DNA of 11,198 bases from Pseudomonadota bacterium (GTDB taxonomy: Bacteria; Myxococcota; UBA9042; PHBI01): NCBI GenBank assembly GCA_005788935.1, contig SYAK01000373.1:1-11198 (forward strand). The letters run 5' to 3'. Within the stretch, counting starts at the first letter, position 1, and each line of letters opens with the position of its first letter. The notes below the pieces were generated by a model. It was not told where the DNA came from and searched no databases. It was given only the letters and a program-made list of their open reading frames with translations. Of this stretch, positions 1-6,328 are shown piece by piece. Made by a program: the position numbers and the translations under genes.

Positions 1-1
1 C

Positions 2-1057
2 GACCCGCCCTACAACACCGGGCGCGCCATGGACTACGGCGACCGCTTCGAGCTCGGCGCGGGTGACTACGCAAGGCGTTACGGGCTCGCGCGCGGCCTT
101 GCGCACCTCGGCGCGGGGCTCGGGCGGCTGCACGCGGCGTGGCTCGACCTCATGTATCCGAGGCTCCTGCGCGCACGCGATCTGCTCGCCGACGACGGGG
201 TCCTGTGCGTCGCGATCGACGACGGTGAGGTCCACCACCTGAGGATGCTGTGCGACGAGATCTTCGGCCCGCGCGGCTTTGTCGCGACCTTCGTCTGGGA
301 GACGAAGCGTGCGGCCCGCGGGGTGCCGCCGCGGACAGGCCTGATGACGACCCATGAATACGTCGTCTGCTACGCGCGCGATCGCGCGAAGGTTGTCTTT
401 CACGGGCTCGACCGGGACGCGGCCGACTTCGCGAACCCGGACGGCGATCTGCGGGGTCCATGGCGGTCCGAGTCGATGAAGGCGACGGGGACGCGACGCA
501 ACATCTTCGAGCTCGTCGACCCCGCGACAGGCCTCCGCTATCGCGGCAACTGGGCCTTTTCCGAGGCGACGCTCGCACGGATGGTGGCCGACGGCCGCGT
601 CGTCTTCCCGTCCGACCCGGGCGGGACGCCGCGCCAGAAGAAGCACCTCGGCAGCCACCGGAGGGCGACGAAGGCCGCCGTGACAGCGCTCGGCTGGCAC
701 GCCACCGAGGCCGCGACCAAGGCGCTGATGGCGATGTTCGGCGGGCAGAAGGTCTTCGACTTTGCGAAACCGATGCCCCTCATGCGATTTTTCTGCGATC
801 AGCTGCTGCGCCCCGGCGACCTGGCGCTCGACTTCTTCGCGGGCTCGGGCACCACCGCGCACGCCGTCTGGGAGCAGAACGCCGAGGACGGCGGGGGGCG
901 GCGCGTCATCCTTGTCCAGCGCCCAGAGCCCTGCGCGCCCGGAGGGACCGCGGCGCTCGCTGGCTTCGGGACGGTCACCGAGGTCCTCCGGGCCCGCCTC
1001 GCGCTGGCTGCACAAGCCCTCGGAGGTCCGCGTCTGACTCGCCTCCTGCTGCGCTGA
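2..1057 (+). CDS. Site-specific DNA-methyltransferase (adenine-N6), Type III Mod-like, 5' partial
   Basis: This gene methylates DNA, probably adenine N6, using S-adenosylmethionine. The reading frame is already open at base 2, where it encodes DPPYNTG, the catalytic motif IV; the first ATG at 29 is therefore internal and the true start lies upstream. The AdoMet-binding motif FAGSGTT follows much later, at 836-856. The order DPPY first, FxGxG second defines beta-class methyltransferases such as Type III Mod subunits. Between them lie Mod-type segments (WLDLMYPRLLRARDLL, IDDGEV, LCDEIFG) and a variable target-recognition stretch. The last residues (FGTVTEVLRARLALAAQAL) match the closing helix of this family, so the C-terminus looks complete at 351 visible residues. 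No restriction subunit follows: the next gene is convergent. It may be part of a Type III system whose other genes lie upstream, or an orphan. Family assignment is firm; target sequence and partner are unknown. Confidence 0.93.
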   Translation, partial: DPPYNTGRAMDYGDRFELGAGDYARRYGLARGLAHLGAGLGRLHAAWLDLMYPRLLRARDLLADDGVLCVAIDDGEVHHLRMLCDEIFGPRGFVATFVWETKRAARGVPPRTGLMTTHEYVVCYARDRAKVVFHGLDRDAADFANPDGDLRGPWRSESMKATGTRRNIFELVDPATGLRYRGNWAFSEATLARMVADGRVVFPSDPGGTPRQKKHLGSHRRATKAAVTALGWHATEAATKALMAMFGGQKVFDFAKPMPLMRFFCDQLLRPGDLALDFFAGSGTTAHAVWEQNAEDGGGRRVILVQRPEPCAPGGTAALAGFGTVTEVLRARLALAAQALGGPRLTRLLLR

Positions 1058-1073
1058 CGCCCGCCGTGCGCTG

Positions 1074-2558
1074 TCAGGCCGCCGGCTTCTTCCGGAGGAC
1101 GCGGTCGATGAAGGGGCGCTCGTAACGCCACGCGAAGCCGCCACCTGCGGAGAGGGCGAGGCCGAGGCCGAGGATCGCCACGAAGGCGGGGCGGAGGCCC
1201 ATCGCCTCGAGCCCTTCCCGGGCACCGAGCAGCGCGAGCGTCAACAGCACCGGGAAGACCAGGCCCGCGCCGACACCGCGGATCAGCGTGAGGACCGGGG
1301 TCGCGGTGAGGGTCGCGACACGCCTCACGAGCATGAACGACACGGGCGGGAAGGCGACGAGCCACGCGACCGCGACCCCTTCGAAGGCGATGAGACCGCC
1401 GGTCACGAAGGCGACGGGCAGGACGATCGACAGGGCGATGGTGTAGAACAGCATGTAGCGCGCCTCGCCACAGGCCGTGATGACCGTGCCGAGCAGCGGC
1501 AGGACCGCGCGGAGGAGCCCGATGACCGCGAAGAGGCGGACGAGCGGCACGGCAGGCATCCATTGCGTGTAACCGAGGGACGCGAGGACGGGCTCGCTGA
1601 AGGCGAACAGGAAGGCGAGGACGACGCCGATGAGGAGGCCCGTGCCGCGGGCGAGCCCGAAGAGGAAGCTGCGGAGCTGGTCGGGCTGGTCCTGGAGGCG
1701 CGCGAAGGTCGGGTAGGCGACCTGATTCACCATGTAGACCAGCGCCTTGACGATGTCGTCGATGGTCCGGAAGGCGAAGGCGTAGAGGCCGGTCGCGGCC
1801 TCGGTGAAGAGCTTGCCGACGATGAGGTAGTCGACTTCGGTGTAGAAGCGGCTGAGGAAGCGCGTGCCGGTGTTGAGGAGGCCAAAGGACAGCATCGCGC
1901 GGATGCGCCCGGGGGCCCAGACGAAGCGCGGGAGGTATGGGTGGCTCACCTGGTGGATGACCATCTCGATGAGGCGGCTCGCGACCTCGCCGACGATGAG
2001 ACTCCAGATGCCGAAGCCGCCGAGGGCGAGGACGATCATGACGACCGCGGAGAGGCCGCCCGCGAGGTTCTCGGCGAAGGTCACGCGCCCCATGCGCAGG
2101 TCGCGGATGAGCAGGGTCCGCGGGACGACGTAGAGCGCGAAGCAGAGGACGCCGAGCGCCTGAACCTGGATGAGGGGCGCGAGGATGGGCTGGTCGTACC
2201 AGGCCGCGAGCGGGATGGAGAGGGCGAAGACGACGAGGTAGAGCACCACGCTCGCTGCGACCGAGACCCAGAAGAGGGCCGCGAGGTCGTCGTCGGACAC
2301 CGCCTTCTCGCGGACGAGGGCCGCCCCGAGCCCGAGCTCCGTGACGCTCTGGAGGATCACGAAGACGGTCAGCGCGATCTGCGCGACGCCGAGGTCCTCC
2401 TTCGTGATGAGCCCGAGGACGACAAAGAGGGCCGCGACGCGGACGAGCTTGCTGACGATGGTGCCAAGCGCGACCCACAGCATCGAGACCGACACCTGGC
2501 GCGCGAGATCCTGGGGCGCGGACGGCGGCGGCGGAACGTTCGGGGCCGCGGGCGTCAT
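1074..2558 (-). CDS. Oligosaccharide flippase family protein (Wzx-like, MOP superfamily)
   Basis: This is a 494-residue integral inner-membrane protein expected to flip lipid-linked oligosaccharides for cell-surface polysaccharide or O-antigen assembly. After a Pro-rich cytoplasmic N-terminus (about residues 1-20) come many hydrophobic segments over the whole length, consistent with the 12-14 helices of this family. Stretches such as QVSVSMLWVALGTIVSKLVR, KEDLGVAQIA, GGFGIWSLIVGEV and FGLLNTGTRFLSRFYTEVDY are typical of Wzx/TuaB-type flippases, and length is normal. The start is the only in-frame ATG before the conserved part; upstream in this frame I see no other start. It lacks a clear Shine-Dalgarno, and its ATG overlaps the stop of a small ORF (ATGA). 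It converges on the methyltransferase with 16 bases between the stops. No glycosyltransferase neighbours are visible, so the substrate cannot be guessed. Confidence 0.9.
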   Translation of the reverse strand: MTPAAPNVPPPPSAPQDLARQVSVSMLWVALGTIVSKLVRVAALFVVLGLITKEDLGVAQIALTVFVILQSVTELGLGAALVREKAVSDDDLAALFWVSVAASVVLYLVVFALSIPLAAWYDQPILAPLIQVQALGVLCFALYVVPRTLLIRDLRMGRVTFAENLAGGLSAVVMIVLALGGFGIWSLIVGEVASRLIEMVIHQVSHPYLPRFVWAPGRIRAMLSFGLLNTGTRFLSRFYTEVDYLIVGKLFTEAATGLYAFAFRTIDDIVKALVYMVNQVAYPTFARLQDQPDQLRSFLFGLARGTGLLIGVVLAFLFAFSEPVLASLGYTQWMPAVPLVRLFAVIGLLRAVLPLLGTVITACGEARYMLFYTIALSIVLPVAFVTGGLIAFEGVAVAWLVAFPPVSFMLVRRVATLTATPVLTLIRGVGAGLVFPVLLTLALLGAREGLEAMGLRPAFVAILGLGLALSAGGGFAWRYERPFIDRVLRKKPAA

Positions 2559-2626
2559 GGGCGGTTCAGCGGGGGCTGGAGTTCGCGCGAGCGGCGGATG
2601 GCCTGGAGGGCCGCGGGGCGCGTCAT
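2555..2626 (-). CDS. Putative 23-residue leader ORF coupled to the flippase gene
   Basis: Reading the minus strand, an ATG at 2626 opens a 23-codon ORF (begins MTRPAALQAIRRSRELQ). Its TGA stop overlaps the flippase ATG as ATGA. A GGAG sits at 2637-2634, seven bases before this ATG, whereas the flippase ATG has no recognisable ribosome binding site. The pattern would fit translational coupling, with ribosomes that finish the leader restarting on the flippase. The peptide resembles no family I know. In DNA this GC-rich, short open frames arise by chance, so this is a suggestion from site geometry only. Confidence 0.28.
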   Translation of the reverse strand: MTRPAALQAIRRSRELQPPLNRP

Positions 2627-2873
2627 CGGCCCGCTCCGGTGCTGGCGCGCGGGCTGGCGCGGTCAGGCTGGTGGCTGGTCGGGGTGGGCGTGGTCTGCGT
2701 CGCTCGGGTCATCAGGGCCTCTCGCGGGGCGTCGCTACACCAAGCGCGGGCGGCTGTCACGACCGCCGCGTGTCGTGTCGCCCACCCCGCGGGAGGGCTC
2801 GCTGTCCGGGAGCCGGCCCATGCGGCCGTGCGGTCCGCGGGAGGCCGCGCGATCGGGCAGACCATCGGCCCAA

Positions 2874-2914
2874 CCGCCCCCGAGGCTCGTTGCGGCGCAG
2901 GCCTCGGGCGGCGG
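2874..2914. repeat. Bulged 13-bp inverted repeat (hairpin)
   Basis: The left arm 2874-2886 (CCGCCCCCGAGGC) pairs with the right arm 2901-2914 (GCCTCGGG, one bulged C at 2909, then GGCGG), closing a 14-base loop. It is among the longest stems I see in non-coding DNA here. No T-tract follows on either strand, so it is not an obvious intrinsic terminator. It ends 12 bases before a TTGACA box, which leaves a regulatory or transcript-structure role possible. Confidence 0.5.
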
Positions 2915-2926
2915 CGGATCCCCCGC

Positions 2927-2956
2927 TTGACAGGCCCGACAGCCGCGGGGTCTCCT
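2927..2956 (+). promoter_or_regulatory. Possible promoter for the cyclophilin lipoprotein gene
   Basis: TTGACA at 2927-2932 is a perfect -35 hexamer. Eighteen bases later TCTCCT (2951-2956) is a poor -10, matching the consensus at three of six positions. A start here would give a leader of roughly 100 bases before the ATG at 3065. An inverted repeat GACAGG/CCTGTC (2929-2934, 2954-2959) overlaps both boxes and could be an operator. Evidence is weak apart from the -35. Confidence 0.3.
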
Positions 2957-3064
2957 GTCGAGGCCGCGAGGGGGGCCCACACCGTCAGGCCGCCTCCCGC
3001 GCAAGTTGGTTTGGCCGCGCGTCGCAGCCGTGTTTGCGGCCCGAACGTGACCCAGGGGGAGACG

Positions 3065-3814
3065 ATGATTCGGCTGATGTTCCTGTCATCCGTGCTCGTG
3101 ACGACCGTCCTCGGCGCCTGCGCCTCGGACGAGATGAGCGCGCCGTCCGTGACCGACGCGCCTGGCGGAACCGAGGCCGCACCAGCGCCCGAGGTGGCGG
3201 ACACCGCCGAGGACCCTGGCGATGCGTCGCAAGACGGGGCCGCTGGCGAGACCCACGACGTCGACCCCGGCCCGTCCGATGCGAGCGACCCCGGCCCGTC
3301 CGATGCGAGCGACCCCGGAGACGTTGCGCCAGCGCCACCGAGGGTCGCGCTCGAGACGTCGCTCGGCACCATCGTCCTTGCGCTCGACGCGACCGCCGCG
3401 CCCAGCCACGTGGCGAACTTCCTCGCCTACGTGGACGCGGGCTTCTACGACGACACCCTGTTTCACCGCGTCCTCACGGGCAGTCTCGTGCAGGGTGGGC
3501 GGATGGGGAGCGATGGCGTGGACAAGGCGCCTTCGGCCCCCGTGGCCAACGAATCGGACAACGGCCTGCGCAATGTCCGAGGCACGCTCGCCGCGGCACG
3601 CAAGCAGGATCCGGACAGCGCGACGAGCCAGTTCTTCATCAACGTCGCCGACAACACCTACCTTGACTTCCCGAATCAGGGGGGCTCCGGGTACACGGTG
3701 TTCGGTCGCGTTGCGGAAGGGCTCGACGTGGTCGACGCCATCGCAGCCGTCACGGTCAACAGCAGCGTGCGTCCGACAGACAACGTCGTGCTCGTGCGCG
3801 CGAGCCGACGCTGA
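3065..3814 (+). CDS. Exported lipoprotein peptidyl-prolyl cis-trans isomerase, cyclophilin type
   Basis: A 249-residue lipoprotein that should isomerise X-Pro bonds and help fold proteins in the periplasm or at the outer membrane. The start is the ATG at 3065, preceded by AGGGGGAG (3054-3061); it gives a short signal peptide ending in the lipobox LGAC with Cys19. Residues about 20-93 form an acidic, Ala/Pro/Ser-rich tether that includes a duplicated DPGPSDAS unit. The cyclophilin domain follows (about residue 95 to the end), with VALETSLGTIVLALD, the active-site strand FHRVLTGSLVQGG, and the GTLAAAR...SATSQFFIN motif; the catalytic Arg of FHRV and the QFFI residues are present. The frame is open further upstream to 2639, but that extension has no signal or domain and is rejected. 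The next gene, also a lipoprotein, starts 118 bases downstream behind a small hairpin. Family assignment is secure; its clients are unknown. Confidence 0.93.
   Translation: MIRLMFLSSVLVTTVLGACASDEMSAPSVTDAPGGTEAAPAPEVADTAEDPGDASQDGAAGETHDVDPGPSDASDPGPSDASDPGDVAPAPPRVALETSLGTIVLALDATAAPSHVANFLAYVDAGFYDDTLFHRVLTGSLVQGGRMGSDGVDKAPSAPVANESDNGLRNVRGTLAAARKQDPDSATSQFFINVADNTYLDFPNQGGSGYTVFGRVAEGLDVVDAIAAVTVNSSVRPTDNVVLVRASRR
3263..3318 (+). repeat. 24-bp in-frame tandem duplication in the lipoprotein tether
   Basis: Two identical 24-base copies (3263-3286 and 3287-3310) are followed by the first eight bases of a third (3311-3318). Each copy encodes DPGPSDAS, so the duplication only lengthens the linker between the lipid anchor and the isomerase domain. 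The exact nucleotide identity suggests a recent slippage event. Confidence 0.9.
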
Positions 3815-3831
3815 CCGCCCGCGAGGCGGTT
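3814..3831 (+). terminator. Weak terminator-like hairpin after the cyclophilin gene
   Basis: Starting at the last base of the stop codon, ACCGCC (3814-3819) pairs with GGCGGT (3825-3830) around the loop CGCGA. Only two T residues follow, so it would be a poor intrinsic terminator on its own. Confidence 0.35.
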
Positions 3832-3841
3832 GTGCGCCCGG

Positions 3842-3881
3842 GCGGCCGGATGCGGCCGGGTCCGGCCGGGTGCGGCCGCGA
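3842..3881. repeat. Four imperfect 10-bp tandem repeats (GCGGCCGGGT-like)
   Basis: Four consecutive decamers read GCGGCCGGAT, GCGGCCGGGT, CCGGCCGGGT and GCGGCCGCGA. They lie between the cyclophilin and metalloprotease genes, just before a TTGACC box (3885-3890) that has no good -10. The array could be a simple slippage product or a phased protein-binding site; the period is close to one helical turn. Confidence 0.7.
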
Positions 3882-3932
3882 GGCTTGACCGCACAGGGGA
3901 CGCGTGGTGACCTCGGACACCGGAGGGGTGCG

Positions 3933-5597
3933 ATGCGCGGGATGAGCGGGTTGAGACGCATGGCGGACGCAGGATTGACCACCCTCACCCTCGCCATGGC
4001 CCTCGCGCTCGCCGGGTGTGGGGACCGTGAGCCCGCGGCGACCGTCACCGACCTCACGGACGACCTCGGCGGGTCTCAAATCGGCGACGACGTGGCCGAC
4101 ACAGCGCCCGAGGAGGACGCCGGGCCTCCGCTTTCCGACGTCGCTCTGGACCCCGAGCCCCCGCCTGAAGCGAGTGACCGATGCGGCGACGTGCCCGTCG
4201 ACGGACGCTGCGAAGGCGACGTCGTGGCCTACTGCGAGTCGGTCGAGACGGGGGTCGCGCGCAAGCCCTGCCCCGAGGGGCAGGAGTGCGCCATGGTCGA
4301 CGGCTACGCGGATTGCCGCAACCTCGGAAGTGCCGGCTGCGGGCGAGTCACATGGGATGGCTTCTGCGAGGGGACGGTCGCGGTCTACTGCGACGGGGAC
4401 GCGACCGCGGTCGTGCGCCACGACTGCGCAGACGACGGGACGACGTGCGGATTTGTCGACGACGCGACCGGCTTCTGGTGTCTGCCGCGGCCGACGGGTG
4501 AGGGCGCGATGACGGCACGCGGCAGCTTCTGGTTCGAGAAGCCCGCCGTGACGCCCGCGGGCCTCGGGGAGGTCAGCGAGTTGCCAGCCCGGCGCGCCCG
4601 CGTCCAGCTGCGGCGGGCCGACGATGACGTCCTCATCGCGAGCGGCGTGACCGACGACACCGGCGCCTTCGCGATCCGGTTCGACGACCCCGGGGTCGAC
4701 GTCTATGCCCTCGCGATGACGTTCGTCGATGATGACCGCAATGCGATCGCGGTGCGCGACTGCCCCCGGGCCGACTGCGAGGACGCAGGCTATGTGCACG
4801 CGGTCTTCAGCGAGGCGATGGCGCCCGCTGGGCAGCTCGACTTCGGCGGCTGGGTCGCGACGCGCGAGGGGAGTGCGGCGGCCTTCAACATCTTCGACGT
4901 CTTCCTGCGCGGCCAGGACTTCGCGACCGAGGTCTTCGGGGTGCGCCCGCCGCCGCTGACCGGCCAGTGGGAGGACGGCTCGGCGACCATCTGCGACGCG
5001 CTCTCGTGCTTCTCGGACCGCGACGACACGATCTACGTGCTCGGCCTCGCGGCTGACGGTGACGCCTTCGACGACCCGGTCCTCGCCCACGAGTTCGGCC
5101 ACTACCTCGAGGCCGTCTTCTCCCGCTCGGACAGCCCGGGCGGCGCGCACGACGGCACGCCCACCGACCCGCGGCTCGCCTGGGGCGAGGGCTACGGCAC
5201 GTGGGCCGGCTGCGAGCTGCTCGACTCCCCACGCTACATCGACACCTTCGCGACGGGGGCGATGGTCATCGACGTCAGCGCGACCGGCGTCCGGGCCTCG
5301 CGTCAGGGCGGGCTGACCCAGCTGCTCTCGGAGTACGTCGTGGCCGAAGCCCTGTGGACGCTGAGCCGCGGCGCGGGCGCCATCAGCCCGCTCGGCGGCG
5401 CCGCGGTCTTCGACGCGATGCGCGGCTGGTTCACCGCGAGCGGCTTTCGCGACCGGGGTGTGCGCGGACTCGATTTCGTCGACTTCCTCGACGGCATCAT
5501 GTGCCGCAGCACCAGCCGCGAGGCGACCGTGCGAGCGACCGTCGTCGACCGCCTGCGCTTCCCCTATGACTTCGGCGGCCCTGCCCGCTGCCCCTGA
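3933..5597 (+). CDS. Lipoprotein zinc metalloprotease with two six-Cys modules
   Basis: A 554-residue exported protein predicted to cleave peptides at the cell surface or in the periplasm. The ATG at 3933 follows GGAGG (3922-3926) by six bases. The signal peptide ends in lipobox LAGC, Cys29. An acidic tether leads to two tandem Cys-rich modules (about residues 84-128 and 136-183), each beginning C-x8-C-x7-C-x11-C and carrying six Cys. Around residues 215-280 is a beta-sandwich-like stretch (ARVQLRRADDDV, SGVTDDTGAFAIRFDD) resembling carboxypeptidase regulatory-like domains. The catalytic part has HEFGH at 386-390, the HExxH zinc site, and WGEGYGTW with Glu419 as a likely third ligand 29 residues after the second His, which would make it a gluzincin. 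I cannot name the peptidase family. It is followed 30 bases later by a small exported protein and probably shares its transcript. The substrate is unknown. Confidence 0.85.
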   Translation: MRGMSGLRRMADAGLTTLTLAMALALAGCGDREPAATVTDLTDDLGGSQIGDDVADTAPEEDAGPPLSDVALDPEPPPEASDRCGDVPVDGRCEGDVVAYCESVETGVARKPCPEGQECAMVDGYADCRNLGSAGCGRVTWDGFCEGTVAVYCDGDATAVVRHDCADDGTTCGFVDDATGFWCLPRPTGEGAMTARGSFWFEKPAVTPAGLGEVSELPARRARVQLRRADDDVLIASGVTDDTGAFAIRFDDPGVDVYALAMTFVDDDRNAIAVRDCPRADCEDAGYVHAVFSEAMAPAGQLDFGGWVATREGSAAAFNIFDVFLRGQDFATEVFGVRPPPLTGQWEDGSATICDALSCFSDRDDTIYVLGLAADGDAFDDPVLAHEFGHYLEAVFSRSDSPGGAHDGTPTDPRLAWGEGYGTWAGCELLDSPRYIDTFATGAMVIDVSATGVRASRQGGLTQLLSEYVVAEALWTLSRGAGAISPLGGAAVFDAMRGWFTASGFRDRGVRGLDFVDFLDGIMCRSTSREATVRATVVDRLRFPYDFGGPARCP

Positions 5598-5627
5598 CCT
5601 CACTCTCCGCGCGAGGCCTGTGCCGTC

Positions 5628-6110
5628 ATGCCGACTCCCCGCCCCATCCTGCTCGCGCTCGCCCTGACAGCGCTGCTCGCGGCACCCCGCGCGACCGCGC
5701 ACCCGTCGACGCCCCAAGGCGCGAAGGCCCCCGTGGTGCTCGCGATGACCGGGACGCCCGACGGCGAGACCCTGACGCTGACGCTGACGGTCGGGGCGAC
5801 GGCCTTCATCCCGCGCGCGGTGGCCCGCTTCGTGCTGCCAAAGGGCGTGACGCCGAGCTCGGGCGCATCCGAACAGGACCTCGGTGCGCTGGCAGCGGGC
5901 GCGCGCGTCACGGCGAGACTGACGGTCCGTCAGGCCCCTGGCGAGGCGCCGCCGACCATCTTCGCAGGGGTCGACTGCCAGATGGCCTCGGGCGTCCGCC
6001 TGCATGCCGCGACCACGTGGCCGACCACGACGCCAAAGACCACGGCCCGCCCCGCAGGCCTCAAGCGCCTCGACGGGGCGCGGGCGACCCCGGCGCGGCC
6101 CCGCCCCTGA
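5628..6110 (+). CDS. Small exported protein of unknown function
   Basis: A 160-residue protein with a clear Sec signal peptide: basic start, a long Leu/Ala core, then a cleavage site near ATA-H at residues 22-25. The mature part alternates hydrophobic and polar residues (GETLTLTLTV, RAVARFVLPKGV, ARVTARLTVRQ), suggesting a beta-sandwich such as those of extracellular adhesion or binding modules. It has one Cys, so no internal disulfide. The last 30 residues are Thr/Pro/Arg-rich and look disordered. It begins 30 bases after the metalloprotease stop with only a weak GAGG at 5613-5616, so it is probably the second gene of that operon and may be a partner or target of the protease; this is inference. 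I do not recognise the family. Confidence 0.7.
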   Translation: MPTPRPILLALALTALLAAPRATAHPSTPQGAKAPVVLAMTGTPDGETLTLTLTVGATAFIPRAVARFVLPKGVTPSSGASEQDLGALAAGARVTARLTVRQAPGEAPPTIFAGVDCQMASGVRLHAATTWPTTTPKTTARPAGLKRLDGARATPARPRP

Positions 6111-6117
6111 AGCCGAT

Positions 6118-6136
6118 CCCGACCGTGGGGGTCGGG
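6118..6136 (+). terminator. Strong hairpin after the small exported-protein gene
   Basis: CCCGACC (6118-6124) pairs perfectly with GGTCGGG (6130-6136) around the loop GTGGG, beginning eight bases after the stop codon. There is no immediate T-tract (TCCGACTTTG follows), so termination would be imperfect or Rho-assisted. The right arm overlaps the first copy of the dispersed hairpin repeat, so the two stems are mutually exclusive. Confidence 0.5.
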
Positions 6137-6153
6137 TCCGACTTTGTAAACGT
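6131..6153 (+). repeat. Dispersed hairpin repeat, copy A
   Basis: This 23-base element starts GTCGGGTCCGA and ends TAAACGT. It matches copy C at 18 of 23 positions and copy B at 18 of 23. GTCG (6131-6134) can pair with CGAC (6139-6142) around a GGTC loop. It lies in the gap between two genes. Confidence 0.75.
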
Positions 6154-6269
6154 GTGCGCGGTCTGGCAGCAGCCCCCCGCGCGACGACATCCGCCCCCTG
6201 GCCCGACGTTCGCTGGGGGACGCCGCGCCGCTTCGCGTCTGCGCGAGGCCTCCCTTCCTCGCGAGAGCC

Positions 6270-6299
6270 TTGACACAGCCGCCGCCCTCCCCGTGTACT
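6270..6299 (+). promoter_or_regulatory. Sigma-70-type promoter for the gene at 6329
   Basis: A perfect -35 TTGACA (6270-6275) is followed, after 18 bases, by TGTACT (6294-6299), which matches the -10 consensus at four of six positions. Transcription would start near 6306, giving a leader of about 23 bases that contains the ribosome binding site AGGAG at 6320-6324. This is the most convincing promoter in the window. Confidence 0.55.
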
Positions 6300-6328
6300 G
6301 GTGACTCCACGCTGCCCGCAGGAGCCCC

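Larger units (their letters stand above)
2627..3064. other. Gene-free divergent intergenic region between flippase and cyclophilin genes
   Basis: The flippase (-) and the cyclophilin lipoprotein (+) diverge from this stretch. I find no convincing gene: the open frames here lack family resemblance, and the apparent N-terminal extension of the cyclophilin frame to 2639 is Arg/Ala/Gly-rich with no domain. It does contain a strong bulged hairpin (2874-2914), a TTGACA box (2927-2932) and a small inverted repeat, GACAGG at 2929-2934 and CCTGTC at 2954-2959. No convincing minus-strand promoter was found for the flippase. Confidence 0.6.

Noticed and set aside
799..2478. 559-codon minus-strand frame overlapping the flippase and methyltransferase
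   Set aside because: It reads the flippase DNA in another frame (His/Arg/Pro-rich) and crosses the convergent gene end; no domain.
1563..2930. 455-codon plus-strand frame rich in Glu/Asp opposite the flippase
   Set aside because: It is the antisense image of hydrophobic flippase codons and has no recognisable family.
2639..3064. N-terminal extension of the cyclophilin frame
   Set aside because: It would bury the lipoprotein signal in the middle of the protein; the ATG at 3065 has a good ribosome site and gives a proper lipobox.
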